DNA of 64,000 nucleotides from the NCBI GenBank assembly GCA_000432155.1, contig FR888489.1, forward strand, positions 37,060 to 101,059, in the 5' to 3' direction. Below are positions 15,948-23,983 of the stretch, one piece after another. The translations under genes and the position numbers were made by a program. The notes under the pieces are model-generated. The model saw nothing but the letters and a program-made list of their open reading frames with translations. It was not told the origin of the DNA and did not search any database. Origin of the DNA: Eubacterium sp. CAG:274 (GTDB taxonomy: Bacteria > Bacillota > Clostridia > Lachnospirales > CAG-274). The stretch's first letter is position 1. Every line of letters starts with the position of its first letter.

Positions 15948-18176
15948 ATGTATTTTGCAACTTCTATGAGTGATTTGCAACTTATTGTCAATTCAAATTG
16001 TGGTGACCCACACAGAATTTTGGGTATGCACGAAGAAAATATAGGTGGTAAGGATTGTGTAGTTGTCAGGGTATTTAATCCGGAGGCTAAGTCTGTAAAG
16101 GTTATTGATGACAAAAAAGGAACTACATATGATATGGAGAAAATCCACGAATATGGATTTTTTGAATGTGTAATTAAAACTCGTAAGAGATATTTCCAAT
16201 ATCAGTTAGAGTTTACTTGGTTTAATGATGAAAAGTGGACAAGCTATGACCCATATTCATTCCAGCCAGGTATTACTGATATGGATATTTATTTGTTCAA
16301 TCAGGGCACAAACTATGAAATTTACAACAAATTAGGTGCAAACCTAACTGAAATGAATGGTGTTAAGGGTGTACTCTTTGGCGTATGGGCTCCAAATGCT
16401 AAAAGAGTAAGTGTAATAGGCGATTTTAACTCTTGGGACGGTCGCAGACACCAAATGCGTCTTTTAGGAGAGTCTGGCATATGGGAAATTTTTGTTCCGG
16501 ATTTACAATCTTGTGACAAGTACAAGTTTGAAATTAAGACTACAGAGGGCAGTATAATTGAAAAGTCTGACCCTTATGCAAAATTTGCAGAGCTTAGACC
16601 TAGTACATCATCTTTAGTTTATGATATTGACCAGTACAAGTGGAAAGACAAGCCTTGGTACAGACATTTAGAGGAAACTGATAAGTTCGATGTGCCTATG
16701 AACATATATGAAGTTCATTTAGGCTCTTGGAAACGAGTAGAAGACGAAGATGACAGATTTTTAAGCTATTTAGAATTGGCTGATGAGCTTATTCCATATG
16801 TTAAGAAAATGGGATATACTTACATTGAAATGTTGCCAATAGAGGAACACCCTTTTGACGGCTCTTGGGGCTATCAGGTAACAGGTTACTATGCACCTAC
16901 AAGTCGTTATGGCAATCCAACTGAATTTATGGAATTTGTAGACAGATGTCATCAGGCTGGAATTGGTGTAATTTTAGACTGGGTACCTGCTCATTTCCCT
17001 AAAGATGCTCATGGTCTTGCTAAGTTTGACGGTTCAGCACTTTATGAACACGCTGACCCTAGACAGGGTGAACACCCAGAATGGGGTACACTTATTTTCA
17101 ACTATGGCAGAAATGAAGTTAAAAACTTCCTTATTGCCAATGCCTTATATTGGGTAGAAAAGTTCCATATTGACGGTTTAAGAGTTGATGCTGTTGCATC
17201 TATGCTTTACTTAAATTATTGTAAGAATGACGGAGAATGGGTACCTAATAAGTACGGTGGAAATGAAAACCTTGAGGCTGTTGAATTTATAAAGCACCTT
17301 AATAGTGTTATGGCTCACAGAAACCCTTATGCTCATATGATTGCAGAGGAGTCTACATCATGGCCAAATGTTACAAAGCCAGCTGATGATGACGGTCTTG
17401 GTTTCACACTTAAATGGAATATGGGTTGGATGAACGATTTCCTTGAATATGTTGAAAAAGAGCCTATTTATAGAAAGTATCATCACTACAATATGACATT
17501 TGCCTCTACATATGCCTATAGTGAAAAATATGTTTTAGTGTTAAGCCACGATGAAGTAGTTCATGGCAAGAAGTCAATGCTTGACAAAATGCCAGGAGAT
17601 TTATGGCAGAAGTTTGCTAACCTTAGAGTTGCCTATGGTTTTGCTATGGCTCATCCAGGCAAGAAACTTCTCTTTATGGGTGGCGAATTTGGTCAGTTTA
17701 TTGAATGGGACGAAAAGCGTCCTTTGGACTGGTTCTTACTTGAATATGACCATCATAAGAATATGTTAGGCTATGTTAAAGCCCTTAATCATTTTTACTT
17801 AGAGCATAATGCCCTTTGGAAAATGGATTTTGATGCCTTTGGCTTTGAATGGATAAATGCAGACGATAAGGAAAGAAGTATTTACTCTTTTGTAAGACGA
17901 GGAGAAAAGAAAGAAGATACATTACTTGTAATATGCAACTTTACTCCTGTTGTTTATGAAGATTTTAGAGTTGGTGTTCCCTTTGCAGGCGAGTGGGAAG
18001 AAGTATTTAACAGCGATAGCTCAACATTTGGTGGTAGCGGTGTTGTTAATACAAAGCCTTGTGTAGCCGAAGAGGGAGAATGTGACCACAGAGAATACAA
18101 CATAGGTTTAAGACTTGCTCCTTTGTCTGTTACAATTTATCAATGCAAAGACTGTAAAGACGAAAGTAATAAGTAA
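15948..18176 (+). CDS. glgB: 1,4-alpha-glucan branching enzyme
   Basis: 742 residues. A starch-binding/CBM48-type N-terminal part (DPHRILGMHE about residue 22, then VWAPNAKRVSVIGDFNSW) precedes a GH13 barrel with the catalytic Asp in DGLRVDAVASMLY, Glu in AEESTSWP and the LSHDEVVHGK transition-state motif, then a C-terminal beta domain. It makes alpha-1,6 branches in glycogen. ATG at 15948 is chosen for AGAAGGGGAG 8 bases upstream; the longer frame from 15900 has no ribosome site. No other glycogen genes are adjacent. A TATAAT at 15880-15885 is a possible -10. Confidence 0.97.
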   Translation: MYFATSMSDLQLIVNSNCGDPHRILGMHEENIGGKDCVVVRVFNPEAKSVKVIDDKKGTTYDMEKIHEYGFFECVIKTRKRYFQYQLEFTWFNDEKWTSYDPYSFQPGITDMDIYLFNQGTNYEIYNKLGANLTEMNGVKGVLFGVWAPNAKRVSVIGDFNSWDGRRHQMRLLGESGIWEIFVPDLQSCDKYKFEIKTTEGSIIEKSDPYAKFAELRPSTSSLVYDIDQYKWKDKPWYRHLEETDKFDVPMNIYEVHLGSWKRVEDEDDRFLSYLELADELIPYVKKMGYTYIEMLPIEEHPFDGSWGYQVTGYYAPTSRYGNPTEFMEFVDRCHQAGIGVILDWVPAHFPKDAHGLAKFDGSALYEHADPRQGEHPEWGTLIFNYGRNEVKNFLIANALYWVEKFHIDGLRVDAVASMLYLNYCKNDGEWVPNKYGGNENLEAVEFIKHLNSVMAHRNPYAHMIAEESTSWPNVTKPADDDGLGFTLKWNMGWMNDFLEYVEKEPIYRKYHHYNMTFASTYAYSEKYVLVLSHDEVVHGKKSMLDKMPGDLWQKFANLRVAYGFAMAHPGKKLLFMGGEFGQFIEWDEKRPLDWFLLEYDHHKNMLGYVKALNHFYLEHNALWKMDFDAFGFEWINADDKERSIYSFVRRGEKKEDTLLVICNFTPVVYEDFRVGVPFAGEWEEVFNSDSSTFGGSGVVNTKPCVAEEGECDHREYNIGLRLAPLSVTIYQCKDCKDESNK

Positions 18177-18241
18177 AAAACTCAATGAGGCACTAACTTT
18201 TTGTTTAACCGACAAAAATATAAAAAATTTTAATTTTATGG

Positions 18242-18270
18242 TTGACTATATGGCGAAAATTGTGTATAAT
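18242..18270 (+). promoter_or_regulatory. Promoter of rpsU-yqeY
   Basis: TTGACT (18242-18247), 17-bp spacer, TATAAT (18265-18270), about 60 bases before the GTG of rpsU. Confidence 0.85.
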
Positions 18271-18328
18271 TTGGTAGTATGCAATTTAAGAGTGCATTTG
18301 ATATGGTAACCGGAGGGAGGGAAATTTA

Positions 18329-18505
18329 GTGTCTGAGGTTAGAGTAAAAGAAAACGAATCTTTAGATAGCGCACTTCGTCGTTTTAAGAGAAACTGTGCA
18401 AAGGCCGGTATCATGGGCGAGGTTCGTAAGAGAGAACACTACGACAAGCCAAGCGTAAGACGTAAGAAGAAGTCTGAAGCAGCTAGAAAACGTAAGTTTA
18501 ACTAA
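18329..18505 (+). CDS. rpsU: 30S ribosomal protein S21
   Basis: 58 residues, GTG start with GGAGGGAGGG upstream. The sequence has all S21 hallmarks: [18 protein letters not shown] near the start, then a very basic tail ([18 protein letters not shown] region ending KRKFN). S21 joins the small subunit near the anti-Shine-Dalgarno end of 16S rRNA. It is followed 26 bases later by the YqeY gene, the usual Firmicutes arrangement. Confidence 0.97.
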   Translation: MSEVRVKENESLDSALRRFKRNCAKAGIMGEVRKREHYDKPSVRRKKKSEAARKRKFN

Positions 18506-18531
18506 TGTGACGGAAAAGAAGGATTGATTCT

Positions 18532-18984
18532 ATGTCTTTAAAAGAAAGACTTTTTGACGATTTGAAGACTGCTATGAAGGAAAAGGATGCTATCAAGAAA
18601 GAAGTTATCCAGATGGTTCGTGCAGGTGTTCTTCAGGTTGAAAAGGATAACAAAATAGAAAGCTTGGATGATAGCGGAGTATTGACTGTAATTTCTAAGG
18701 AAATTAAGAAATTAAAAGATGTTTTGCCTGACTTTGAAAAGGCTGGCAGACAAGACTTAATTGATGAAGTCAATAAAAAAGTTGAAGTTCTCGATGCTTA
18801 CCTTCCCGAGCAAATGTCTGAGGACGAAATCAATGAGGTTATATCAGCTGTTATCAATGAGGTAGGAGCTGTTTCTATGAAAGATATGGGCAAGGTTATG
18901 GGTGCCGTTAAGGGCAAAACTGCAGGCCGTGCCGATAATAAGACAGTAAGTGACCTTGTTAAAAAGGCGTTACAGAGTTTATGA
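18532..18984 (+). CDS. yqeY: GatB/YqeY domain protein
   Basis: 150 residues, starting MSLKERLFDDLKTAMKEKD and including LDAYLPEQMSEDEI and the C-terminal GKVMGAVKGKTAGRAD motif of YqeY. Related to the tail domain of GatB, thought to contact tRNA; exact function unknown. Co-transcribed with rpsU and ended by the terminator at 18992. Confidence 0.95.
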   Translation: MSLKERLFDDLKTAMKEKDAIKKEVIQMVRAGVLQVEKDNKIESLDDSGVLTVISKEIKKLKDVLPDFEKAGRQDLIDEVNKKVEVLDAYLPEQMSEDEINEVISAVINEVGAVSMKDMGKVMGAVKGKTAGRADNKTVSDLVKKALQSL

Positions 18985-18991
18985 TTTATTT

Positions 18992-19022
18992 AAGGGTGGA
19001 TTATTTAATCTGCCCTTTTTAA
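18992..19022 (+). terminator. Terminator of rpsU-yqeY
   Basis: AAGGGTGGATT-ATTT-AATCTGCCCTT stem (two G-T pairs) with a T-run. Confidence 0.85.
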
Positions 19023-19058
19023 GTTTTTAATAATTTTATATATTGGGAGATTACGAAA

Positions 19059-19685
19059 ATGAAGAAAATGATTACAATGTTTGCAGCTACTATAGTTGCA
19101 GTATCAGCAGCTCTTACACCAGCTTTTGGTACAACTTATGCAGGTGTTGAATTTAATGGCGAAAAGGTTCAGTTTGAACAGGACCCAGTTATTGAAAATG
19201 GTAGAGTTCTTGTACCTTTCAGATTTGTTGCTGAAAAGCTTGGTGCTACAGTAGCTTGGGATGCAGAAACTAAGACTGTTACTTGCGAAAAGGACGGCGT
19301 AAAGATTTCTCTTACAGCTAATGTAAAGGATGTTGTTGTATCTGGTCAGTCTTTAGAAATTGATGTACCTGCTCAGATTATGAACAGCAGAGTTTTCGTT
19401 CCATTAAGATTTGTAGCTGACAATATGGGTGCAGATGTAGAATGGGATGCTGAAAACAAGACTGTAAAGATTAACACAGTTAAGGAAGATGCTAAGGACG
19501 AAGTTGAATCTGCTTCTGCTGTAGATGTAACTGAAACAACTACTGAAGAAACTACAGAAACAACTACAACTGATGAAAGCACAACTGAAGAAACAACTGT
19601 TGACGAAAGCACAACAGAAGAAACTACAGTTGCTGAAAGTACAACAGAAGAAACAACTGTTGAAACAACTACAGTTGCTGAATAA
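19059..19685 (+). CDS. Secreted stalk-domain protein with Thr/Glu-rich tail
   Basis: 208 residues. Signal peptide (MKKMITMFAATIVAVSAALT, cleavage near AFG), then a copper-amine-oxidase N-terminal-like 'stalk' domain (about residues 30-145) with its paired ENGRVLVPFRFVAEKLGA and NSRVFVPLRFVADNMGA halves. The last about 50 residues are a low-complexity repeat of Thr, Glu and Ser (TTEETT, DESTTEE). There is no LPXTG sorting signal. The stalk domain is usually a binding or spacing module of surface proteins. Followed by a paralogue at 19837. Confidence 0.85.
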   Translation: MKKMITMFAATIVAVSAALTPAFGTTYAGVEFNGEKVQFEQDPVIENGRVLVPFRFVAEKLGATVAWDAETKTVTCEKDGVKISLTANVKDVVVSGQSLEIDVPAQIMNSRVFVPLRFVADNMGADVEWDAENKTVKINTVKEDAKDEVESASAVDVTETTTEETTETTTTDESTTEETTVDESTTEETTVAESTTEETTVETTTVAE

Positions 19686-19700
19686 TTTTTAAGTTATGGA

Positions 19701-19772
19701 GTGTGCATTGGAGAAAAGTTCTTAAATGCACACTTTATTACTCTATAGGAAAAATGCGAAAAAAGGCATTTT
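19701..19772 (+). terminator. Two consecutive terminator hairpins
   Basis: GTGTGCATT / AATGCACAC (19701-19733) followed by TTTATT, then AAAATGC / GCATTTTTT (about 19749-19771). Both lie between the two stalk-domain genes. Confidence 0.6.
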
Positions 19773-19836
19773 TTCTGATCCGTTGTGGAATTTTAGCTTA
19801 TGCTATGCTTCCGTTTTAAAAGGAGGAATAACAATT

Positions 19837-21465
19837 ATGAAAAAGATGATTGCTTTATTTGCAGGAGTAGTTCTTACTGCTTCAATGTTGGCTTTTCCTG
19901 TATCAGCTGCACAGGAAATATCTGTAGAGTTTAATGGCAAATTAGTACAATTAGACCAAACACCGGTTATGGAAAAGGGTCGTGTACTTGTACCTTTCAA
20001 GTTCTTCGCAGACACATTTGGTGCAACAACTAGCTGGGATGCTGAAACAAAAACAGTAACTTGCACATATGGCGAAACAACAATTTCAATGACTGCTCAT
20101 TCACAGGTAATGAAATTAGACGGAAAGAATATTGCCGTTGAAGTACCTGTTGATATTATAAACAGTAAAGTTATGGTTCCTATAAGAGTTATAGCAACAA
20201 GTTTTGGAGCTAACGTAAGTTGGGATTCAGACAGAAAGACAGCTGTTATAAATACCGGTGATGTTCATTTTAATAGAATAAACACAGCCGGTAATGTATC
20301 ATTTACATATGCTGAAACTGCTAGTGAGGGTGGAAAGACTAAGTCTACAGCTAAATATCCAGTATTTACAGGAAATTTTGGCTCAAAGGTAAATACTGCT
20401 ATTTCTGCACAGGCAAAGGCTGATATTAAGGCTTTTGAGGCGGATATTACAGAGGGCGATGATTTATCAAAGTGCACATTTACTTCTAGTTATGATGTAA
20501 AGTGTAATAACAATGGTGTTGTATCTATTGTAAACACACAGGAATCATATACTGGTGGTGCTCATGGTAGTACAGTTGTTTCTGCTAAAACATATTGTAT
20601 TGAGGACGGAAATGTTATTAACATTAAGTCAAGTGATATGAATACAGCTATTGAACAGTTTAAGGAATTAATAAATGCCAACAAGGAAAACTATTTTGAA
20701 GATTCCCTTGATAATGTAAAGGCTGAAAATATAGGTTGGTATGTTGATAAAAATGAAAATACTGTATTTTTCATAAATGAGGGCGTTGTAGCACCTTATG
20801 CTGTTGGTCTTGTAACTGTAACAATGGATAAAAATGTGGCTGTTGCAGCATTGACAGTAGATGAAAGCACTACTAATATTGTAGCAGACAAAACAGTTTC
20901 TCCTTCAGCTATTGATGTTAGCAAGATAAAATACGATAAGTTGTTTGATGCTAAGGGCAATATTTCAGTTACTACAAGTGTTCCAGTAGTTTCTGGTAAT
21001 TATGCAACATTAAATACTACTATTAAGAAAATGGCACAGGATAAGGCTAGTGCTATGGTTGAGCAATATAAAGGCAAGTCTTTAGACGAAACCAATAGTG
21101 CTTATGCCGGTACAGTTAATGCTACTATTACATATGCTGACGATAGTAAGGTTTGCGTATTATTTACAGAAAATGTGCGTTCTGGGGATAAGAAAGGCTC
21201 AACTTATGTTTCAGCTTTATTCCTTAGTGCTGTTGATGGTTCAGTAGTTGATGACGGAACAAATGCACAGTACAAAGAAGAAGGTGCAAACCTTATAAAT
21301 GAAGCTGTTAAAAATGATAAAACAGGTGCATTTACACAGGGTGCAACTGCAAAGCCAGAAGATGTAGGCTACTATTTTGATAATGATGGTGTTATATTCT
21401 TTGTAAATGAGGGCGTTGTAGCTCCAGCATCTTCAGGTTTGGTTACTGTTGAAAGATTAAATTAG
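19837..21465 (+). CDS. Secreted protein: stalk domain plus two DUF4163/DUF3298 modules
   Basis: 542 residues from ATG at 19837 (AAAGGAGGAATAAC upstream; the frame before it crosses terminator hairpins). A signal peptide is followed by a copper-amine-oxidase-like stalk domain (about 25-140) and two copies of a PdaC/RsiV-like DUF4163-DUF3298 module. The first copy carries SYTGGAHGSTVVSAKTY and ends INEGVVAPYAVGLVTV; the second ends VNEGVVAPASSGLVTVERL. These modules occur in lysozyme-sensing anti-sigma factors and deacetylases, so binding of cell-wall sugar polymers is plausible. No catalytic domain is seen. Confidence 0.85.
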   Translation: MKKMIALFAGVVLTASMLAFPVSAAQEISVEFNGKLVQLDQTPVMEKGRVLVPFKFFADTFGATTSWDAETKTVTCTYGETTISMTAHSQVMKLDGKNIAVEVPVDIINSKVMVPIRVIATSFGANVSWDSDRKTAVINTGDVHFNRINTAGNVSFTYAETASEGGKTKSTAKYPVFTGNFGSKVNTAISAQAKADIKAFEADITEGDDLSKCTFTSSYDVKCNNNGVVSIVNTQESYTGGAHGSTVVSAKTYCIEDGNVINIKSSDMNTAIEQFKELINANKENYFEDSLDNVKAENIGWYVDKNENTVFFINEGVVAPYAVGLVTVTMDKNVAVAALTVDESTTNIVADKTVSPSAIDVSKIKYDKLFDAKGNISVTTSVPVVSGNYATLNTTIKKMAQDKASAMVEQYKGKSLDETNSAYAGTVNATITYADDSKVCVLFTENVRSGDKKGSTYVSALFLSAVDGSVVDDGTNAQYKEEGANLINEAVKNDKTGAFTQGATAKPEDVGYYFDNDGVIFFVNEGVVAPASSGLVTVERLN

Positions 21466-21486
21466 TGGGCACATAATTTTTATATA

Positions 21487-21521
21487 TAGGCGTAGTAACT
21501 AGAGTTACTGCGTCTATTTTT
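21487..21521 (+). terminator. Terminator of the stalk/DUF3298 gene
   Basis: 14-bp stem TAGGCGTAGTAACT / AGTTACTGCGTCTA (G-T pairs included), then T-rich. Confidence 0.85.
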
Positions 21522-21545
21522 GTGCTATTTTTATAAATATAATGG

Positions 21546-21574
21546 TTGAAATAAAAATGTAAATGGTGTATAAT
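21546..21574 (+). promoter_or_regulatory. Promoter reading toward the CRISPR array
   Basis: TTGAAA (21546-21551), 17-bp spacer, TATAAT (21569-21574), about 160 bases before the first repeat; no coding sequence follows it. Confidence 0.65.
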
Positions 21575-21599
21575 AGGGAAAAGGTTATTTTTAAATGAA

Positions 21600-21735
21600 T
21601 TTTCAGCCGATATGCTTATTTACTGGGTTTTTGGCTGAAATTTAATGAAAAATCTTGTATACCGTTGGGCTATTTGCTTTTCAGCCGATTTTGGGCTTTG
21701 TAATAGGCATAAATAGTAGGATGCAAAGGGCTAGA
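21600..21735 (+). other. Probable CRISPR leader
   Basis: Non-coding stretch between promoter and first repeat. It holds two copies of TTTTCAGCCGAT (21600-21611 and 21678-21689) and an inverted GGCTGAAA (21633-21640) that can pair with the first copy. It is assigned as leader from its position only. Confidence 0.5.
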
Positions 21736-21973
21736 GTATAATTCTAATGAACCCCGTTAGTTATAACAGTCAGCGATAAGATTACCGATCATAGTATAAT
21801 TCTAATGAACCCCGTTAGGGGACGGAAACTTACCTCCTAAAAAAATAATCACTAATTTGTCTTATTGTATAATTCTAATGAACCCCGTTAGGGGACGGAA
21901 ACTAGTTACGAACACCTTTAGCATTGAAAGTGCCACTGTATAATTCTAATGAACCCCGTTAGGGGACGGAAAC
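21736..21973 (+). CRISPR. Short orphan CRISPR array
   Basis: Three identical 36-bp repeats at 21794-21829, 21867-21902 and 21938-21973 (start GTATAATTCT, inner stem CCCC-GTTA-GGGG, end ACGGAAAC), with unrelated spacers of 37 and 35 bases. A fourth copy at 21736-21760 keeps only the first 25 bases and is followed by 33 unique bases. The GGGG-ACGGAAAC end resembles repeats of type III systems, with ACGGAAAC as the likely crRNA 5' tag; this typing is inference. No cas gene is present in the window. Confidence 0.9.
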
Positions 21974-22014
21974 AAGTCAGCTTGCTTTTGAATTTAATAA
22001 GTTTGAAAAGACGG

Positions 22015-22041
22015 AGCTACCATTGTGGCTTTGTTTTTTTT
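22015..22041 (+). terminator. Terminator after the CRISPR array
   Basis: AGCTAC-CATT-GTGGCT stem followed by TTG and eight T. Confidence 0.7.
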
Positions 22042-22046
22042 GCAAA

Positions 22047-22079
22047 AAAATAGGTCCGGAATAAACCGAACCTATTTTG
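22047..22079 (-). terminator. Terminator of the flavodoxin-fold reductase gene
   Basis: Minus strand: AAAATAGGTTCGG / CCGGACCTATTTT (one mismatch) with a T-run, 6 bases after the stop at 22085. Confidence 0.8.
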
Positions 22080-22084
22080 GTATA

Positions 22085-22624
22085 TTATAAATTATTCAAT
22101 TTTTCTGCCATTTCTTCTATTTCCAACATAGCATTAGTATCATTTTTAGACGGTGTAGTGGAAGTATGCAGGCTTCTGGCATAGGATACAACGGCTGTAT
22201 TTATACTTCTAAGGGCAATTCGCATTGTTTTTTCGGCGTCAGCTGAATTTACAACGCAATCTCCACCACCTACTACAATTATGCCGGCTTTCTTGGGATT
22301 TGCCTTTAAATTTGGATTTAAAAACCACAACTGGAAACGGGATAAAAAGCACATCATATCCCCTGTAGGCTGGTTATAGTAAAGGGGTGTAGCAAGGACT
22401 ATATTATCGTAATTATTAAGACTATTTATAATATCTTGGGCATCGTCATCAAGGACACATAGACTATTTTTTTTACAGCTTTCGCAATCGCAACAGCTTT
22501 TAAAATTTATATCACTTAGAAAAATTATATCTGTTTCGCCTTTTAATTTTTTTGAAAGCAGATTAGCTAAAAAAGAAGTATTTCCGTTTTTATGGGGAGA
22601 ACCGTTTATAATTAATGTTTTCAT
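22085..22624 (-). CDS. NADPH-dependent FMN reductase-like flavoprotein
   Basis: 179 residues with a flavodoxin-like fold: IINGSPHKNGNTSFL (phosphate-binding loop, residues 4-18), TPLYYNQPTGDM (flavin contact near 80) and VVGGGD. A CxxCxxC cluster (SCCDCESCKKNSLC, about 43-56) is typical of iron-sulfur flavoproteins of anaerobes, so it may carry an Fe-S cluster beside FMN. Substrate unknown. GGTGT-type ribosome site. Single gene. Confidence 0.85.
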   Translation of the reverse strand: MKTLIINGSPHKNGNTSFLANLLSKKLKGETDIIFLSDINFKSCCDCESCKKNSLCVLDDDAQDIINSLNNYDNIVLATPLYYNQPTGDMMCFLSRFQLWFLNPNLKANPKKAGIIVVGGGDCVVNSADAEKTMRIALRSINTAVVSYARSLHTSTTPSKNDTNAMLEIEEMAEKLNNL

Positions 22625-22677
22625 TTTTACACCTCAGCACAATTATAGTATATTTTTAGGGGATATTCAAATAAATA

Positions 22678-22706
22678 TTGTTAAATTGAAGAAAATAGGA
22701 TATAAT
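22678..22706 (+). promoter_or_regulatory. Promoter of the folate operon
   Basis: TTGTTA (22678-22683), 17-bp spacer, TATAAT (22701-22706), about 20 bases before the first candidate start. Confidence 0.7.
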
Positions 22707-22723
22707 GAAAAATTGAAAGCGAA

Positions 22724-23983
22724 GTGATTAAAGTGGATTATTTGCAAGCCAGAGATTATATTGCAAACGGAAATAGTGGAAAAATAGTTTTAGGTCTTGA
22801 TAGAGTACGCAAGCTTTGCGAATTTTTGGGCAATCCTCAGGACAAAGTAAAACTAATACATATTTCAGGAACAAATGGAAAAGGTTCAGTAGGCACTTTT
22901 ATAGCCTCTGTTCTTACAGCCTCAGGCTACAAGGTAGGAAGATACACTTCTCCAGATGTTTTGAACTATAGAGATAAATTTAGCATTAATGGTCAATGGA
23001 TAAGTGAAGACGAATTTGCTTCTCTTACAGATGTCATTTCAAGATTTGTAGATAAAATGCCAGACAGACCTACACCATTTGAAATTGAAACAGCTTTAGC
23101 ATACTATTATTTTGAACAGAATGACTGTGACTTTGCAGTTGTGGAATGTGGTATGGGTGGAAAGGAAGATGCTACAAATGTGGCAGATAACAAGGTACTT
23201 TCTGTTCTCACATCTGTTGCTCTTGACCATACACAGTTCTTAGGGGACACTCTCGAAAAAATTACAGAACAGAAAATAGGTATTGTAAAGGGTTCTCCTT
23301 TGGTAAGTGCAAGTCAATATCCAGAGGTACTTGCTGTTTTAAAAGATAAAATTTCCGATTTGACTTTGGCAGATGTAAGCAAAATTGTAAATACAAAACT
23401 TAGTTTTGAGGAAACAATTTTTGATTACAAGGAATATAAAAACATAAAAATAAAAATGCTGGGAAAATTCCAATGCGAAAATGCTGCATTGGCTCTTGAA
23501 GTTATAGACAAGCTCAAAGAGTTGGGTTATGAAATTGATAATGTATATGAGGGTATGGAGAAGGCTTTGTGGCCTTGTCGTTTTGACCTTGTAAGTACAG
23601 AGCCTATTATTATTATAGACGGTGCTCACAATCCTCATGGTGCATTGGCTTTAAGAGAAAATATACAGTATTACTTAACAGAGCATACAATAGCATTTGT
23701 AATGGGTGTTTTAGCAGACAAGGATTATGAAAGTCTTGTAGAAATTACAGCAAGTCTGGCTACTTCTATTTATACTGTAACACCTAACAACCAAAGAGGA
23801 TTAAGTGCTGAAAAATTAGCTGAATGTGTAAAATTACACAATAAAAATGTACAGGCTATGTCATCAATAGAAAGGGCAATAGACAACGCCCTTGCTGACG
23901 GCTGTGAGGCTATTATTATATTTGGTTCTCTTAGCTTTTTAAATGAGGCGTACAAGTTCCTCGGAGGTGAAACCATTGACTAG
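22724..23983 (+). CDS. folC: Folylpolyglutamate synthase / dihydrofolate synthase
   Basis: 419 residues, Mur-ligase fold. ATP loop GTNGKGSVGTFI (about residue 48), YTSPDVLNYRDKF, metal-site CGMGGKEDATN, LDHTQFLGDTLEKI and IIDGAHNPHG are all present. It adds glutamate to dihydropteroate and folates. The start is uncertain: GTG at 22724 or GTG at 22733 (the latter matches the usual start with DYxxARDYI). First gene of folC-HD-folP-folBK; its stop overlaps the next start. Confidence 0.93.
   Translation: MIKVDYLQARDYIANGNSGKIVLGLDRVRKLCEFLGNPQDKVKLIHISGTNGKGSVGTFIASVLTASGYKVGRYTSPDVLNYRDKFSINGQWISEDEFASLTDVISRFVDKMPDRPTPFEIETALAYYYFEQNDCDFAVVECGMGGKEDATNVADNKVLSVLTSVALDHTQFLGDTLEKITEQKIGIVKGSPLVSASQYPEVLAVLKDKISDLTLADVSKIVNTKLSFEETIFDYKEYKNIKIKMLGKFQCENAALALEVIDKLKELGYEIDNVYEGMEKALWPCRFDLVSTEPIIIIDGAHNPHGALALRENIQYYLTEHTIAFVMGVLADKDYESLVEITASLATSIYTVTPNNQRGLSAEKLAECVKLHNKNVQAMSSIERAIDNALADGCEAIIIFGSLSFLNEAYKFLGGETID

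Noticed and set aside
16785..17000. Other glycogen genes next to glgB
   Set aside because: Flanking genes are pepF and rpsU; glgA, glgC, glgD and glgP are not in the window.
21736..21760. A full fourth CRISPR repeat
   Set aside because: After 25 matching bases the sequence departs from the repeat (TTATAACAG instead of GGGACGGAAAC), so it is counted as truncated.
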